Source: CADEDH01 sp965262175 (GTDB lineage Bacteria; Actinomycetota; Acidimicrobiia; Acidimicrobiales; SZUA-35). Taken from it: a stretch of DNA of 64,000 nucleotides. Every line of letters starts with the position of its first letter. Positions within the stretch are counted from its first letter, which is position 1. Location of the stretch: NCBI GenBank assembly GCA_965262175.1, contig CBDHES010000002.1:2666001-2730000 (forward strand). Direction: 5' to 3'. This document shows, piece by piece, positions 7,910 to 15,239 of this stretch. A program made the translations under genes and the position numbers. The notes under the pieces are model-generated. The model saw only the letters and a list, made by a program, of their open reading frames with translations. It was not told where the DNA came from and made no database searches.

Positions 7910-8583
7910 CGACCGGCCGGGTCGAACCGGTAGCCGGCTCCCCGCACGGTCTCGATCGAACGGCGGCCGTAGGGCCGGTCGAGCTTGGCCCGAAGCCGGC
8001 CGACGTAGACCTCGACGATGTTGGGGTCGCCGTCGAAGGCGTCGTCCCACACGTGGTCGAGGATGTCCCGTTTGGTCACCGCCTCCCCCTTCCGACGGAG
8101 CAGGTACTCGACGAGCGAGAGTTCCCGTCCGGTCAGGTCGAGCTCGTCGTCACCCCGCCACAGTCGCCGGGCCGCCGGATCGAAGCGCACGTCGCCGGCG
8201 ACCAGCACCGTCGGGCGCTCGGGCCGCCCACGGCGGATCAGGGCCCGGAGCCGGGCCAGCAGCACCACCGACGCGAACGGCTTGGTGAGGTAGTCGTCGG
8301 CCCCGGCGTCCAGCGCCTCGGCCTCGTCCAACTCGCCGTCCTTGGCGGTCAGCATCAGGATCGGCGTCCAGACGCCGTCGTCCCGCAGGGTCGAGCAGAC
8401 CCGGAAGCCGTTCATGCCCGGCAACATGATGTCGAGCACGATGGCGTCGTACGGGTGCTCCCGAGCCATCCACAGCCCGTCGTGGCCGTTGGCGGCGAGG
8501 TCGGCGGCGAACCCCTCGGCCTCCAGCCCGCTCTTCAAGCCGGAAGCCAGCTGCTGGTCGTCTTCGACGACGAGGACTCGCAC
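7906..8583 (-). CDS. OmpR-family response regulator
   Basis: A 225-aa two-domain regulator. The receiver domain has the acidic pair EDD at residues 7-9, phospho-acceptor Asp51 in LDIMLPGMNG, Thr79 in MLTAKD and Lys101 in LTKPF. The C-terminal winged helix (about 125-220) has LTGRELSLVEYLLRRKGEAVTKRDIL and IVEVYVGRLRAKLDRP...GAGYRF. The GTG start has a leaderless -10. An inverted repeat covers the start and two GTCCTGAAC direct repeats 11 bp apart lie just upstream, the arrangement expected for binding of an OmpR dimer and self-control. It is co-transcribed with the downstream kinase. Confidence 0.92.
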   Translation of the reverse strand: MRVLVVEDDQQLASGLKSGLEAEGFAADLAANGHDGLWMAREHPYDAIVLDIMLPGMNGFRVCSTLRDDGVWTPILMLTAKDGELDEAEALDAGADDYLTKPFASVVLLARLRALIRRGRPERPTVLVAGDVRFDPAARRLWRGDDELDLTGRELSLVEYLLRRKGEAVTKRDILDHVWDDAFDGDPNIVEVYVGRLRAKLDRPYGRRSIETVRGAGYRFDPAGR

Positions 8584-8607
8584 CGCCTCAGTATGCGGTG
8601 CGAGTCC
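8574..8607. promoter_or_regulatory. 13-bp inverted repeat spanning start codon and -10 of the OmpR gene
   Basis: Arms at 8574-8586 and 8595-8607 are perfect complements around an 8-nt loop. The left arm holds the GTG start on the minus strand. The -10 CATACT (complement of 8590-8595) spans the loop and the first base of the right arm. It could be an operator or, in RNA, a structure hiding the start. Confidence 0.6.
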
Positions 8608-8623
8608 TGAACCTGTCCTGAAC
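8604..8623. promoter_or_regulatory. tandem GTCCTGAAC boxes, 11-bp period: candidate response-regulator site
   Basis: Two exact 9-bp copies start at 8604 and 8615. One helical turn of spacing immediately upstream of a regulator promoter is the classic geometry of OmpR/PhoB-type binding sites; autoregulation is inferred. Confidence 0.6.
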
Positions 8624-8650
8624 GCCGGGCCGAGGGCCCGACCGGTCGGG

Positions 8651-8971
8651 TCAGCTGTGGTCGTCGTCGGGGCCGTCGGCCTCGGTGCCGAGCACCGTGA
8701 AGTCGCGGTCCAGGTGGACGTCGACCTGGTTGCCGTCGTCGAGGGTGACCTCGACCTCGTAGTAGCCCTCCTCGTCGCCGACCTCGGTCGCGGTGACCGA
8801 CCCGCCGCCGGTGTGGGCGAGGGCGGCCGACGAGGCCTGGTCGAGGGCGTCGCCGGTGATCGGGACCTCGGTGTCGCCTCCGGTTCCGGCGGCCACGGCC
8901 CCGGCGCTGAGGACGCCGATGGCGACGACGGTGGCCGTCCCCGCCACGAGTTGGGTGATCGTTCGGTTCAT
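8651..8971 (-). CDS. secreted PepSY-domain protein
   Basis: The protein has 106 aa. A signal peptide (TATVVAIGVLSAGAVAAG) is followed by one PepSY unit: ITGDALDQASSAALAHTGGGSVTATEVGDEEGYYEVEVTLDDGNQVDVHLDRDFTVL, with the conserved G-YYEVEV strand. PepSY modules bind or inhibit peptidases and often sit next to two-component systems of this type. A strong ribosome binding site (AAAGGAG, 7-8 nt before ATG) supports the start. It is 67 bp upstream of the OmpR gene and in the same direction, separated by the regulator's own promoter. It is probably a target of that regulator, by position only. Confidence 0.82.
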   Translation of the reverse strand: MNRTITQLVAGTATVVAIGVLSAGAVAAGTGGDTEVPITGDALDQASSAALAHTGGGSVTATEVGDEEGYYEVEVTLDDGNQVDVHLDRDFTVLGTEADGPDDDHS

Positions 8972-9066
8972 GGGTTTCTCCTTTGGTTGATCGGTCGGTT
9001 GTCGACCGTTGGTTGGGGATGGGGAGATCGCACGGGCCGACGGCGCGGGCCGCCCGGGGGTCGTAC

Positions 9067-9888
9067 TCAGGCGGTCCGGAAGAAGCCGACCGAGATCGTC
9101 TGGTTGCCGCTCGGCTCGATGGCCAACACCTCGAGCTCATAGACGGTGTCGCCGGCCAGGAACTCCTCGGGGACCGGCAGCTCGGTGACGTCGGGGCCGA
9201 CGTGGACGTCGTAGACCGGGCGGGCCCAGCCGTTGGGATCGTCGGCCTCCTCGTCGGTGACGATCACCTGGTAGCCGGTGATCTCCACCGGCTCCCCCTC
9301 GATCGTCTCGGTGACCGGCTCCCACTGGATCACCAGCCCGCCCGGCTCCACCACCGGCGGGGGATCGCCGTCGAGATCGGGGACCAGGGGCGGGCTGGTG
9401 ATCGTCGGCTCGGCCGGGATGGCATGGGTGAACGTGGCCTGACCGATCCGGTCGGTGCCATCGACGCCGGTCCCCGCCACCGTGTAGGTCCCCTCGGCGA
9501 AGTCGGTGGTCAGCTGCTCGATCGGATACTCGTCGTTCGGCGGCTCGTTCGACTCCCAGAAGAACTCGGACGCCCCGAGGTCTCCCAGCCGGTCTGCCGG
9601 GCCGATCGTCCAGAGGCGGGTCCCGTCGGGACCGGTGACGCACATCGAGCGCCACGGGTCCCCGCCGATGAACCCGTGGATGCCCGTGTCGGCGTCGGTG
9701 GCGTTGTGCTCGATGTAGATCTTGGCCACATCCCACGCCTCGCCGGTGGTGGGGCAGGTGGCCCCATCCTCCCCGGCGGTCGCCTCGGCTGCCGGCTCGG
9801 CCGACTCCGAGGTCGCCGAGGACGCTCCGCAGGCGGCGACCACGGCCGCCCACCCGACCATCATTGCTGTCATCCGTCGTTCGCTCAT
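9067..9888 (-). CDS. putative lipoprotein with fibronectin-III-like C-terminus
   Basis: The protein has 273 aa. The N-terminus has a signal with a lipobox-like VVAAC at about residues 16-20 followed by a Ser/Ala/Glu-rich spacer, so it should be a lipid-anchored extracytoplasmic protein. The middle part contains WDVAKIYIEHNATDADTGIHGFI and a conserved C (MCVTGPDGT). The C-terminal part (TITSPPLVP...VIQWEPV...ITGYQVIVTDEE...LEVLAIEPSGNQTISVGFFRTA) reads as a fibronectin type III fold. I do not recognise a named family for the whole protein. Alternative starts exist at the next two ATGs. Confidence 0.7.
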   Translation of the reverse strand: MSERRMTAMMVGWAAVVAACGASSATSESAEPAAEATAGEDGATCPTTGEAWDVAKIYIEHNATDADTGIHGFIGGDPWRSMCVTGPDGTRLWTIGPADRLGDLGASEFFWESNEPPNDEYPIEQLTTDFAEGTYTVAGTGVDGTDRIGQATFTHAIPAEPTITSPPLVPDLDGDPPPVVEPGGLVIQWEPVTETIEGEPVEITGYQVIVTDEEADDPNGWARPVYDVHVGPDVTELPVPEEFLAGDTVYELEVLAIEPSGNQTISVGFFRTA

Positions 9889-9961
9889 GGGTCGATCGTG
9901 ATCCGACGGACCTGACAGGTCGCTGAACGCCCTCCGGCGGACGCGGTGGTGGTGTCGTCGC

Positions 9962-9967
9962 TAGCCT
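9962..9967 (+). promoter_or_regulatory. leaderless -10 box (TAGCCT)
   Basis: TAGCCT lies 7 nt before the GTG at 9975, the start of the decayed DinB gene; the promoter appears intact although the gene is not. Confidence 0.45.
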
Positions 9968-9974
9968 CAGCGAG

Positions 9975-10407
9975 GTGGGCGACGCTCGGCGATCGATGCG
10001 CACCGACCGGGTCGGGCTCCTGATCGACCAGCTCCGCGATGGGGTCGAGCTGAGCCGGTCGCGGATCGATGGGCTGACCGACGACGAGTGCGCCTGGGAG
10101 CCGCGGACCGGCATGTGGTCGGTGCGTCGGCGCGACGAGGCTTCGCCGGAGGCCCGCTCACCACGATCGCCTGGCGGGCCGGTCACCTCACGTCGGCGTT
10201 CCGGGAGCCTACGTGCTCGACCACGAGCGGATCGATCGCCTCGACACGTTGACCGATGACCAGCTCGACGAGCCGGGATTCGGTCGGTATCCGCTGGGCA
10301 TCGACCCCCAGATCCCGTTCATCGGCATCGTCCGGTGGATGAATCGGGAGACGATCCACCACCTCGCAGAGATCGCCCTCCTCCGCGACCTCTACCGCGA
10401 CCGCTGA
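9975..10407 (+). pseudogene. DinB-family gene, broken by frameshifts and an internal deletion
   Basis: Three pieces of one DinB_2-type protein lie in three frames. The first (9975 to about 10140) reads RVGLLIDQLRDGVELSRSRIDGL and ECAWEP-TGMWSVRRR. The second (about 10142-10200) reads PLTTIAWRAGHLTSAF. The third (10213-10407) reads DPQIPFIGIVRWMNRETIHHLAEIALLRDLY. Intact relatives have roughly 50 more residues between the GHL motif and the C-terminal block. Together with the two frame changes this indicates decay rather than a single sequencing error. It differs from the intact DinB gene at 5228. A translated product would lack a complete metal site. Confidence 0.75.
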
Positions 10408-10480
10408 CCCGAGGCGTCGAGCCCCTCGATCGGGGAAATGGTCGGGTCTCCGGACCCGGATGGAAGGACACGGACAGCAC

Positions 10481-10486
10481 TAGGGT
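10481..10486 (+). promoter_or_regulatory. -10 box (TAGGGT) of the PhnD-like transporter operon
   Basis: TAGGGT would start transcription near 10493, giving a leader of about 70 nt before the ATG at 10563. The leader can form a GC-rich hairpin (AACGGCG ... CGCCGTT-like, about 10500-10536), which I could not relate to a known riboswitch. Confidence 0.4.
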
Positions 10487-10562
10487 TAGCCGCCTTGGAA
10501 CGGCGCCGGGACGGTCTCAGTTCCCGCCGTTTTCCACGTCGACAACGAACGGAAACCACACC

Positions 10563-11504
10563 ATGACCATCCTGACCAAGCCCCGAAGACTAGCCATCGC
10601 CGTGCTGGCGGTCGTCAGCCTTCTCGCCGCCTCGTGCGGCTCCGATTCCGACACCGACGACGGCGCCGCCTCCGAATCGGAGACCGCGTCGTCGTTCGAC
10701 GGCACCCTGGTGATCGGGGCGATCCCCGACCAGGACCCCGACCTGCTGGCCCGCAACTACGACCTCCTGGCCGGCTACCTCGCCGACTCCCTCGGCATCG
10801 AGGTCGTCTATGAGCCGGTCACCGAGTACGAGGCGGCCGTCACCGCCTTCCGGGTCGGCGATCTCGACTTCGTCTGGTTCGGCGGGCTGACCGGCGTCCA
10901 GGCCCGCCTCCAGGTCGACGGGGCCGAGGCGATCGCCCAGCGGGACATCGACGCCGAGTTCACCACCGTCTTCATCGCCGGGACCGACACCGGCATCGAG
11001 CCGATCGACACCGTCGACGGCCTCTCGGTCGTCGCCGGGCGCACCGTCACCTTCGGCTCCGATTCGAGCACGTCGGGCCGGCTCATGCCCCAGGCCTTCC
11101 TCGATCGAGCCGGCGTCAGCCTCGACGACCTGGCCGGCGAGCCGGGCTTCAGCGGCAGCCACGACGCCACGATCGAGCTGGTCGAGGCCGGTACCTTCGA
11201 GGTCGGGGCGCTCAACAGCCAGGTCTGGCGTGACCGCCTCGAAGCGGGCGAGGTCGACACCGACCGGGTCCAGCTGATCTTCGAGACCCCCACCTACTTC
11301 GACTACCACTGGGTCGCCCGTCCCGAGTTGGGCGACGAGCTCAAGGCCCAGCTGCTGGCGGCCCTGGCCGCACTCGACCCGGCCGACCCCGATCAGGCGA
11401 CCATCCTCGAGTTCTTCGGTGCCGACACCTTCATCGCCACCGACGACGCCAACTACGCCGACATCGAATCGGTCGGCCGCGAGGTGGGCCTCATCGAGGA
11501 GTGA
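10563..11504 (+). CDS. phosphate/phosphonate-type ABC transporter substrate-binding lipoprotein (PhnD-like)
   Basis: A 313-aa periplasmic-type binding protein. The signal peptide ends in the lipobox LAASC (Cys at about residue 25). Next comes the PhnD-like fold: TLVIGAIPDQDPDLLARNYDLLAGYLADSLGIEV, a VTEYEAAVTAFRVGDLDFVWFGGLTGVQAR core, GRTVTFGSDSSTSGRLMPQAFL and EVGALNSQVW. PhnD/PtxB proteins bind phosphonate, phosphite or related oxyanions and deliver them to a PhnCE-type importer. The ATPase and permease genes follow with a 4-bp overlap. The ligand cannot be told from sequence. selD lies directly downstream of the operon, which leaves other oxyanions open. Confidence 0.85.
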   Translation: MTILTKPRRLAIAVLAVVSLLAASCGSDSDTDDGAASESETASSFDGTLVIGAIPDQDPDLLARNYDLLAGYLADSLGIEVVYEPVTEYEAAVTAFRVGDLDFVWFGGLTGVQARLQVDGAEAIAQRDIDAEFTTVFIAGTDTGIEPIDTVDGLSVVAGRTVTFGSDSSTSGRLMPQAFLDRAGVSLDDLAGEPGFSGSHDATIELVEAGTFEVGALNSQVWRDRLEAGEVDTDRVQLIFETPTYFDYHWVARPELGDELKAQLLAALAALDPADPDQATILEFFGADTFIATDDANYADIESVGREVGLIEE

Positions 11505-12346
11505 GCCACCCGGTGCTCACCTTCGATCGCGCCACGGTCCGCTACCGGCGGGGCGACCCGGTGGCGGTCGACGCCATCGACCTGGCGGTCGAGCCCGGTC
11601 AGGTCGTCGCCCTCATCGGTCCATCGGGGGCCGGGAAATCGACCCTGCTCCGATTGGCGGCCGGTCTCGTCCTCCCCACCGAGGGCGAGGTCGCGGCGCT
11701 CGGCGTCCCGTCGTCGGCCCTGGTGCGGCGGTCCCACCGCCGGACCAGGGCCCGGATCGGGACCATCCATCAGGACTTCGCCCTGATCGGGTCGCTCCCG
11801 GTGGCTCACAACGTGGCGGTGGGACGCATGGGCCGGTGGGGCTGGGGTGCCACCATCCGCACCCTCGTCCGGCCCGGCGATCTCGACGGGATCGCCGCCG
11901 TCCTCGACCGGGTGGGCATCGGCGAGAAGCTGTGGGACCGGGCCGACGGGCTGTCTGGCGGCCAGCAACAGCGGACGGCGATCGCCCGGGTCCTCTACCA
12001 GCGGCCCGATCTCATCCTGGCCGACGAGCCGTGCAGCGCCCTCGACCCGGCCCGGGCCGACGCCGTGCTGGCCACCCTCGTCGAGATGGTCGCGTCGTCG
12101 GGGGCATCGTCGTCCCCGTCGTCCTCGGGCGCGGGATCGGCGTCGGGTGATCGGGGAGGGGGCCGGGCGATGGTGGCCAGCCTCCACGATGCCGACCTGG
12201 CGATCCGTCACTGCCATCGGATCGTGGGCGTTCGCCACGGCACGATCTCGTTCGATCTGCCCCCCGACCGGGTCGACGCCGACCGCCTCGCCGAGCTCTA
12301 CGCCCTCGACGACGCCGGCGGACCACCCGGCCATCGAGGTCCCTGA
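11501..12346 (+). CDS. PhnC-like ABC transporter ATP-binding protein
   Basis: A 281-aa ABC ATPase. Walker A is GPSGAGKST at residues 40-48, the Q-loop is in TIHQDFALIGSLPVAHNV, the signature is LSGGQQQR and Walker B is LILADEP, followed by a D-loop SALDPARAD and a switch His in ASLHDADLA. NVAVGRMGRWGWGATIRTL is characteristic of PhnC-type subunits. A Ser/Gly/Ala-rich insert of about 20 residues lies between the D-loop helix and the switch region. The GTG start overlaps the stop of the binding-protein gene (GTGA, 11501-11504). It energises the fused permease encoded next. Confidence 0.9.
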   Translation: MSHPVLTFDRATVRYRRGDPVAVDAIDLAVEPGQVVALIGPSGAGKSTLLRLAAGLVLPTEGEVAALGVPSSALVRRSHRRTRARIGTIHQDFALIGSLPVAHNVAVGRMGRWGWGATIRTLVRPGDLDGIAAVLDRVGIGEKLWDRADGLSGGQQQRTAIARVLYQRPDLILADEPCSALDPARADAVLATLVEMVASSGASSSPSSSGAGSASGDRGGGRAMVASLHDADLAIRHCHRIVGVRHGTISFDLPPDRVDADRLAELYALDDAGGPPGHRGP

Positions 12347-12350
12347 GGCG

Positions 12351-14024
12351 ATGGCGACCTTCGTCGCCCGTCGGCCGGGTCGGCACCGGGGAGCCCTGTG
12401 GGCGGCCGGCGCGACGGCCGTGGTCGTGGCCTCGGCCGCCCGGGCCGGGCTCGAACCCGGTGCGGTCGTCAACCCTCGCGGGTGGCCGCAGGTCGCCCGG
12501 TTCTTCGGCGCCATGCTCTCCCCCCGAGCCGACCGGGAGTTCCTCGGGCTCGTCGTCGCCGAGGCCGGCGTCACCGTTGCGTACGCCCTGCTGGGCACGG
12601 CGTTGGCGTTGGCGATCGGGTCGGTCGGGGGCGTGCTGCTGACCGAGCGGCTGTGGCGCCCGGTGGCCGGTCGGTCGCCGCTCGGACGGGCCACCTGGGC
12701 CGTGCTGCGGTTCGCCTTCGCCGTGCCCCGCTCGATCCACGAGGTCGTCTTCGGTCTCCTCCTCATCAACGTCCTCGGCCTCGACCCGATGGTGGCCATC
12801 CTCGCCATCGGGATCCCGGGTGGGGCGGTGACGGCCAAGGTCTTCGCCGAACTGCTCGACGAGGTTCCCCTCGACGCCGAGCTGGCCCTGCGGGCCTCGG
12901 GGGCCCCGGCCCTCGCCGCGGTGATCGTGGCCGCGGTTCCCGGCGCCCTGAACGACCTCCTCTCCTACGCCTTCTACCGCCTCGAGTGCTCGTTGCGCAG
13001 CGCCGCGGTGCTGGGCATCGTCGGTGCCGGGGGGCTGGGGTTCCAGTTGGCGCTGTCGTTCATCTCGCTGCGCTACGACGAGATGTGGACCTTCCTGTGG
13101 GCCCTCGTGGCGATCTCGGGCGTGGCCGATGCGTGGTCGTCGGCCATACGCCGCCGTCGGAACTCGGCGGCGGTCGAGATGCACCTGACGACCGAGGGGT
13201 CGGCGCCCGGCACCGACCCCCGTCGGCGGGACCCGTTCATCCGGGGGAGTGCCATCGTCTGCGCCCTGGCGGTGCCCGTCGCCGCCTGGTGGTTGGCCCT
13301 CGATCCGACGACGCTGTGGTCGGATCGGTCCCAGCGCCTGGCCGCCGAGCTGGTGGCCGATGCGCTGCCCCCCGACCCGGGGCCCGGCGGTTGGCTCGAC
13401 CTGGCGGTCGACACCGTCGACACGGTGGCCCTGGCGGTCCTGGCCATCGCCGGCGCCGTGCTCCTCGCGGCGGTGCCGTCCCTCGTCGCGGCCCGGCCCC
13501 GCCCGGTTCCGGCCGTCGGGCCGACGCCGGGGTCGATCGTCCGGGCCGGCGTGGGCATCGCCACCCGGGCCGTGTTGCTGGTGGCCCGATCGATCCCCGC
13601 CCCGGTCGGTGCCTTCATCGCCGTCTTCGTGTTCTTCCCCGGCCTGTGGCCCGGGGCGGTGGCGCTGGCCATCTCGAACGCCGGCACCCTCGGTCGGCTC
13701 CAGGCCGAGGTGGTCGAGAACCTCGACCCGACCCCCGCCGCGTCGCTCCGGGCGTCCGGCGGCGGTCGGTTGGGCACCCTGCTCTTCGCCACCCTTCCCC
13801 GGTCGATCCCGAAGTTCACCGGGCTGGCCCTCTACCGGTGGGAGGTGGCCATCCGGGAGACGGTCGTGGTGGGGGTGGTCGGGGCCGGAACCCTTGGCCG
13901 CCGCCTCGACGAGCGGACCACCGCCTTCGACTACGACGGTGTCACCGCCACGATCCTGGCCCTCGTCGTCGCCACCGCCATCGTCGATCGGGCGTCCGCC
14001 GCGATCCGGGCCGAACTCCGCTGA
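12351..14024 (+). CDS. fused double PhnE-like ABC permease
   Basis: This 557-aa membrane protein holds two PhnE-type permease domains in one chain, where most systems have one of about 270 aa that dimerises. The first domain has AEAGVTVAYALLGTALALAIG, a RSIHEVVFGLLLINVLGL segment and an EAA-like loop ELALRASGAP. The second has VDTVDTVALAVLAIAGAVLLA, RSIPAPVGAFIAVFVFFPGLWPG, an EAA-like loop ENLDPTPAASLRASGGG and IRETVVVGVVGAGTLG. The fusion would allow the two halves to diverge. It starts 4 bp after the ATPase gene. The stop lies in the first of three tandem palindromes. Confidence 0.85.
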   Translation: MATFVARRPGRHRGALWAAGATAVVVASAARAGLEPGAVVNPRGWPQVARFFGAMLSPRADREFLGLVVAEAGVTVAYALLGTALALAIGSVGGVLLTERLWRPVAGRSPLGRATWAVLRFAFAVPRSIHEVVFGLLLINVLGLDPMVAILAIGIPGGAVTAKVFAELLDEVPLDAELALRASGAPALAAVIVAAVPGALNDLLSYAFYRLECSLRSAAVLGIVGAGGLGFQLALSFISLRYDEMWTFLWALVAISGVADAWSSAIRRRRNSAAVEMHLTTEGSAPGTDPRRRDPFIRGSAIVCALAVPVAAWWLALDPTTLWSDRSQRLAAELVADALPPDPGPGGWLDLAVDTVDTVALAVLAIAGAVLLAAVPSLVAARPRPVPAVGPTPGSIVRAGVGIATRAVLLVARSIPAPVGAFIAVFVFFPGLWPGAVALAISNAGTLGRLQAEVVENLDPTPAASLRASGGGRLGTLLFATLPRSIPKFTGLALYRWEVAIRETVVVGVVGAGTLGRRLDERTTAFDYDGVTATILALVVATAIVDRASAAIRAELR

Positions 14025-14066
14025 GTTCGCGAACTCCGCTGAGTTCGCGAACTCAGTCGAGTTCGT
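14013..14066. repeat. three tandem 18-bp palindromes (GAACTC-N4-GAGTTC) between phnE-like gene and selD
   Basis: Units at 14013-14030 and 14031-14048 are identical; 14049-14066 is a variant with a different 4-nt loop and last base. Each is a 6-bp inverted repeat that could form a hairpin. The permease TGA (14022-14024) lies in and next to the loop of the first unit. They could end transcription, block exonucleases or be an operator array; nothing in the sequence decides. Confidence 0.8.
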
Positions 14067-14093
14067 GGCTGAAGTCGGCCGCTGTCGAATGGG

Positions 14094-14099
14094 TATGAT
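14094..14099 (+). promoter_or_regulatory. -10 box (TATGAT) of selD
   Basis: A near-consensus -10 about 26 bp before the selD ATG would give a leader of about 19 nt containing a GTGAGG ribosome binding site 7-8 nt before the start. It implies selD can be transcribed apart from the transporter operon. Confidence 0.6.
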
Positions 14100-14124
14100 C
14101 ACCGTCCCGAACGTGAGGACCGCC

Positions 14125-15165
14125 ATGGGAGATGAACACAAGGCCCGGCTCACCCAGTTCAGCCACGGCGCCGGTTGAGGCTGCAAGCTCGCCCCCGGCG
14201 AGCTGGCGCAGGTCGTGCGCCACCTTGAGGACAAGCAACCACCGGAGCTGCTGGTCGGCCTGTCGACCGGCGACGACGCCGCGGTCTGGCGCCTCGACGG
14301 CGACCGGGCGCTGGTGTCGACCGCCGACTTCATCACCCCGGTCGTCGACGACGCCCGAACGTGGGGTCGGGTGGCCGCGGCCAACGCCGTGTCCGACGTC
14401 TACGCCATGGGGGGAACGCCGTTGTTCGCCCTCAACCTGGTCGGGTGGAACACCGACGCCCTCCCCACCGCCCTGCTGGGTGAGGTGCTGACCGGGGGCG
14501 GCGATGTGGCCACCGAGGGCCGCTTCCACATCGTCGGCGGCCACACGATCGACGATCCCGAACCGAAGTACGGGCTGGCCGTGACCGGCCTGGTCGACCC
14601 CGACCGCGTCCTGACCAACGCCGGCCTCCGACCCGGCCACGAGCTGATCCTGACCAAACCGTTGGGGGTCGGAGTGATCACCACCGCCATCAAGGCCGAC
14701 CGGGCACCGGCCGAGGTGGCGGACGCCGCCGTGGCCTCGATGACCCGTCTGAACGACGAGGCGGCCCGGGCCGCCCTCGACGCCGGCGCCACCGGGTGCA
14801 CCGACGTGACCGGGTTCGGCCTGCTCGGCCACCTCGGTCGGATGGCGGTCGAATCCGGCGTCACGGTCACCGTCGAGCTCGACGCCGTCCCGTTCCTCGA
14901 CCAGGCTCGGGAGTTGGCGGCCGACGGGCTGATCCCCGGTGGCAGCCGCCGCAACCTCGCAGCCGGGTCGGAGTTCCTCGATGCCGGCTCCCGCGCCGAG
15001 CTCGATCAGCTCCTGGTGGCCGATGCCCAGACCTCGGGCGGGTTGGTGTTCGGAGTCGACCCCGGCGAGGTCGCGGCGGTCGTCGACCGGCTGGCCGCCA
15101 CCGGCCACACGGCGGCCCGGATCGGCGCTGCGACCGAGGGGCCGGGCCGCTTCCTCCTCCGCTGA
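14125..15165 (+). CDS. selD: selenide, water dikinase (selenophosphate synthetase), selenocysteine-containing
   Basis: SelD makes selenophosphate from selenide and ATP, the selenium donor for Sec-tRNA and other selenium uses. The frame starts at 14125 with a proper ribosome binding site and reads LTQFSHGAG, then TGA (14176-14178), then GCKLAP. In SelD this position is the active-site Cys or Sec of the [C/U]GCK motif, so the TGA is read as selenocysteine 18, giving 346 aa. Downstream motifs are all present: STGDDAAVWRL, VSTADFITPVVDD, AAANAVSDVYAMGGTPLFALNLV, GGHTIDDPEPKYGLAVTG, TDVTGFGLLGHL and ADAQTSGGLV. Gene callers will start it wrongly at 14215. Sec insertion machinery must lie elsewhere in the genome. 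Confidence 0.9.
14176..14210 (+). promoter_or_regulatory. UGA(Sec) codon with downstream hairpin, candidate bacterial SECIS
   Basis: Eight nt after the TGA, arms at 14186-14193 and 14197-14204 form a perfect 8-bp stem with a CCC loop. A lower TGC/GCA pairing (14182-14184 with 14208-14210) is possible across bulges. A hairpin just after the UGA inside the coding region is where SelB-binding bSECIS elements lie. The typical G at the top of the loop is not obvious, so the exact fold is uncertain. Confidence 0.65.
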
Positions 15166-15195
15166 CGCCGACCGATCCCGGTTGCCGGCGGCCGC

Positions 15196-15201
15196 TAGGA
15201 T
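15196..15201 (+). promoter_or_regulatory. -10 box (TAGGAT) of the membrane kinase gene
   Basis: TAGGAT precedes a leader of about 32 nt with a GGAGGT ribosome binding site at 15226-15231, 8 nt before the ATG at 15240. Confidence 0.5.
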
Positions 15202-15239
15202 GGCGCGCCCGGACCGTGGTTCGGCGGAGGTGGGCAAGG

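Noticed and set aside
10500..10536. Hairpin in the PhnD-like leader as a riboswitch
   Set aside because: Only a simple imperfect stem; no aptamer consensus that I recognise.
13249..14178. 309-aa ORF ending at the selD TGA
   Set aside because: Most of it is a frame shadow of the permease; only the last 17 codons are the true start of selD.
12012..14384. 790-codon minus-strand open frame
   Set aside because: Antisense to the ABC permease and selD, which have clear domain motifs; the reverse translation is low-complexity.
14215..15165. selD starting at the GTG 14215 as a shorter protein
   Set aside because: This would drop the catalytic [C/U]GCK and the N-terminus, which are present in frame just upstream through the TGA.
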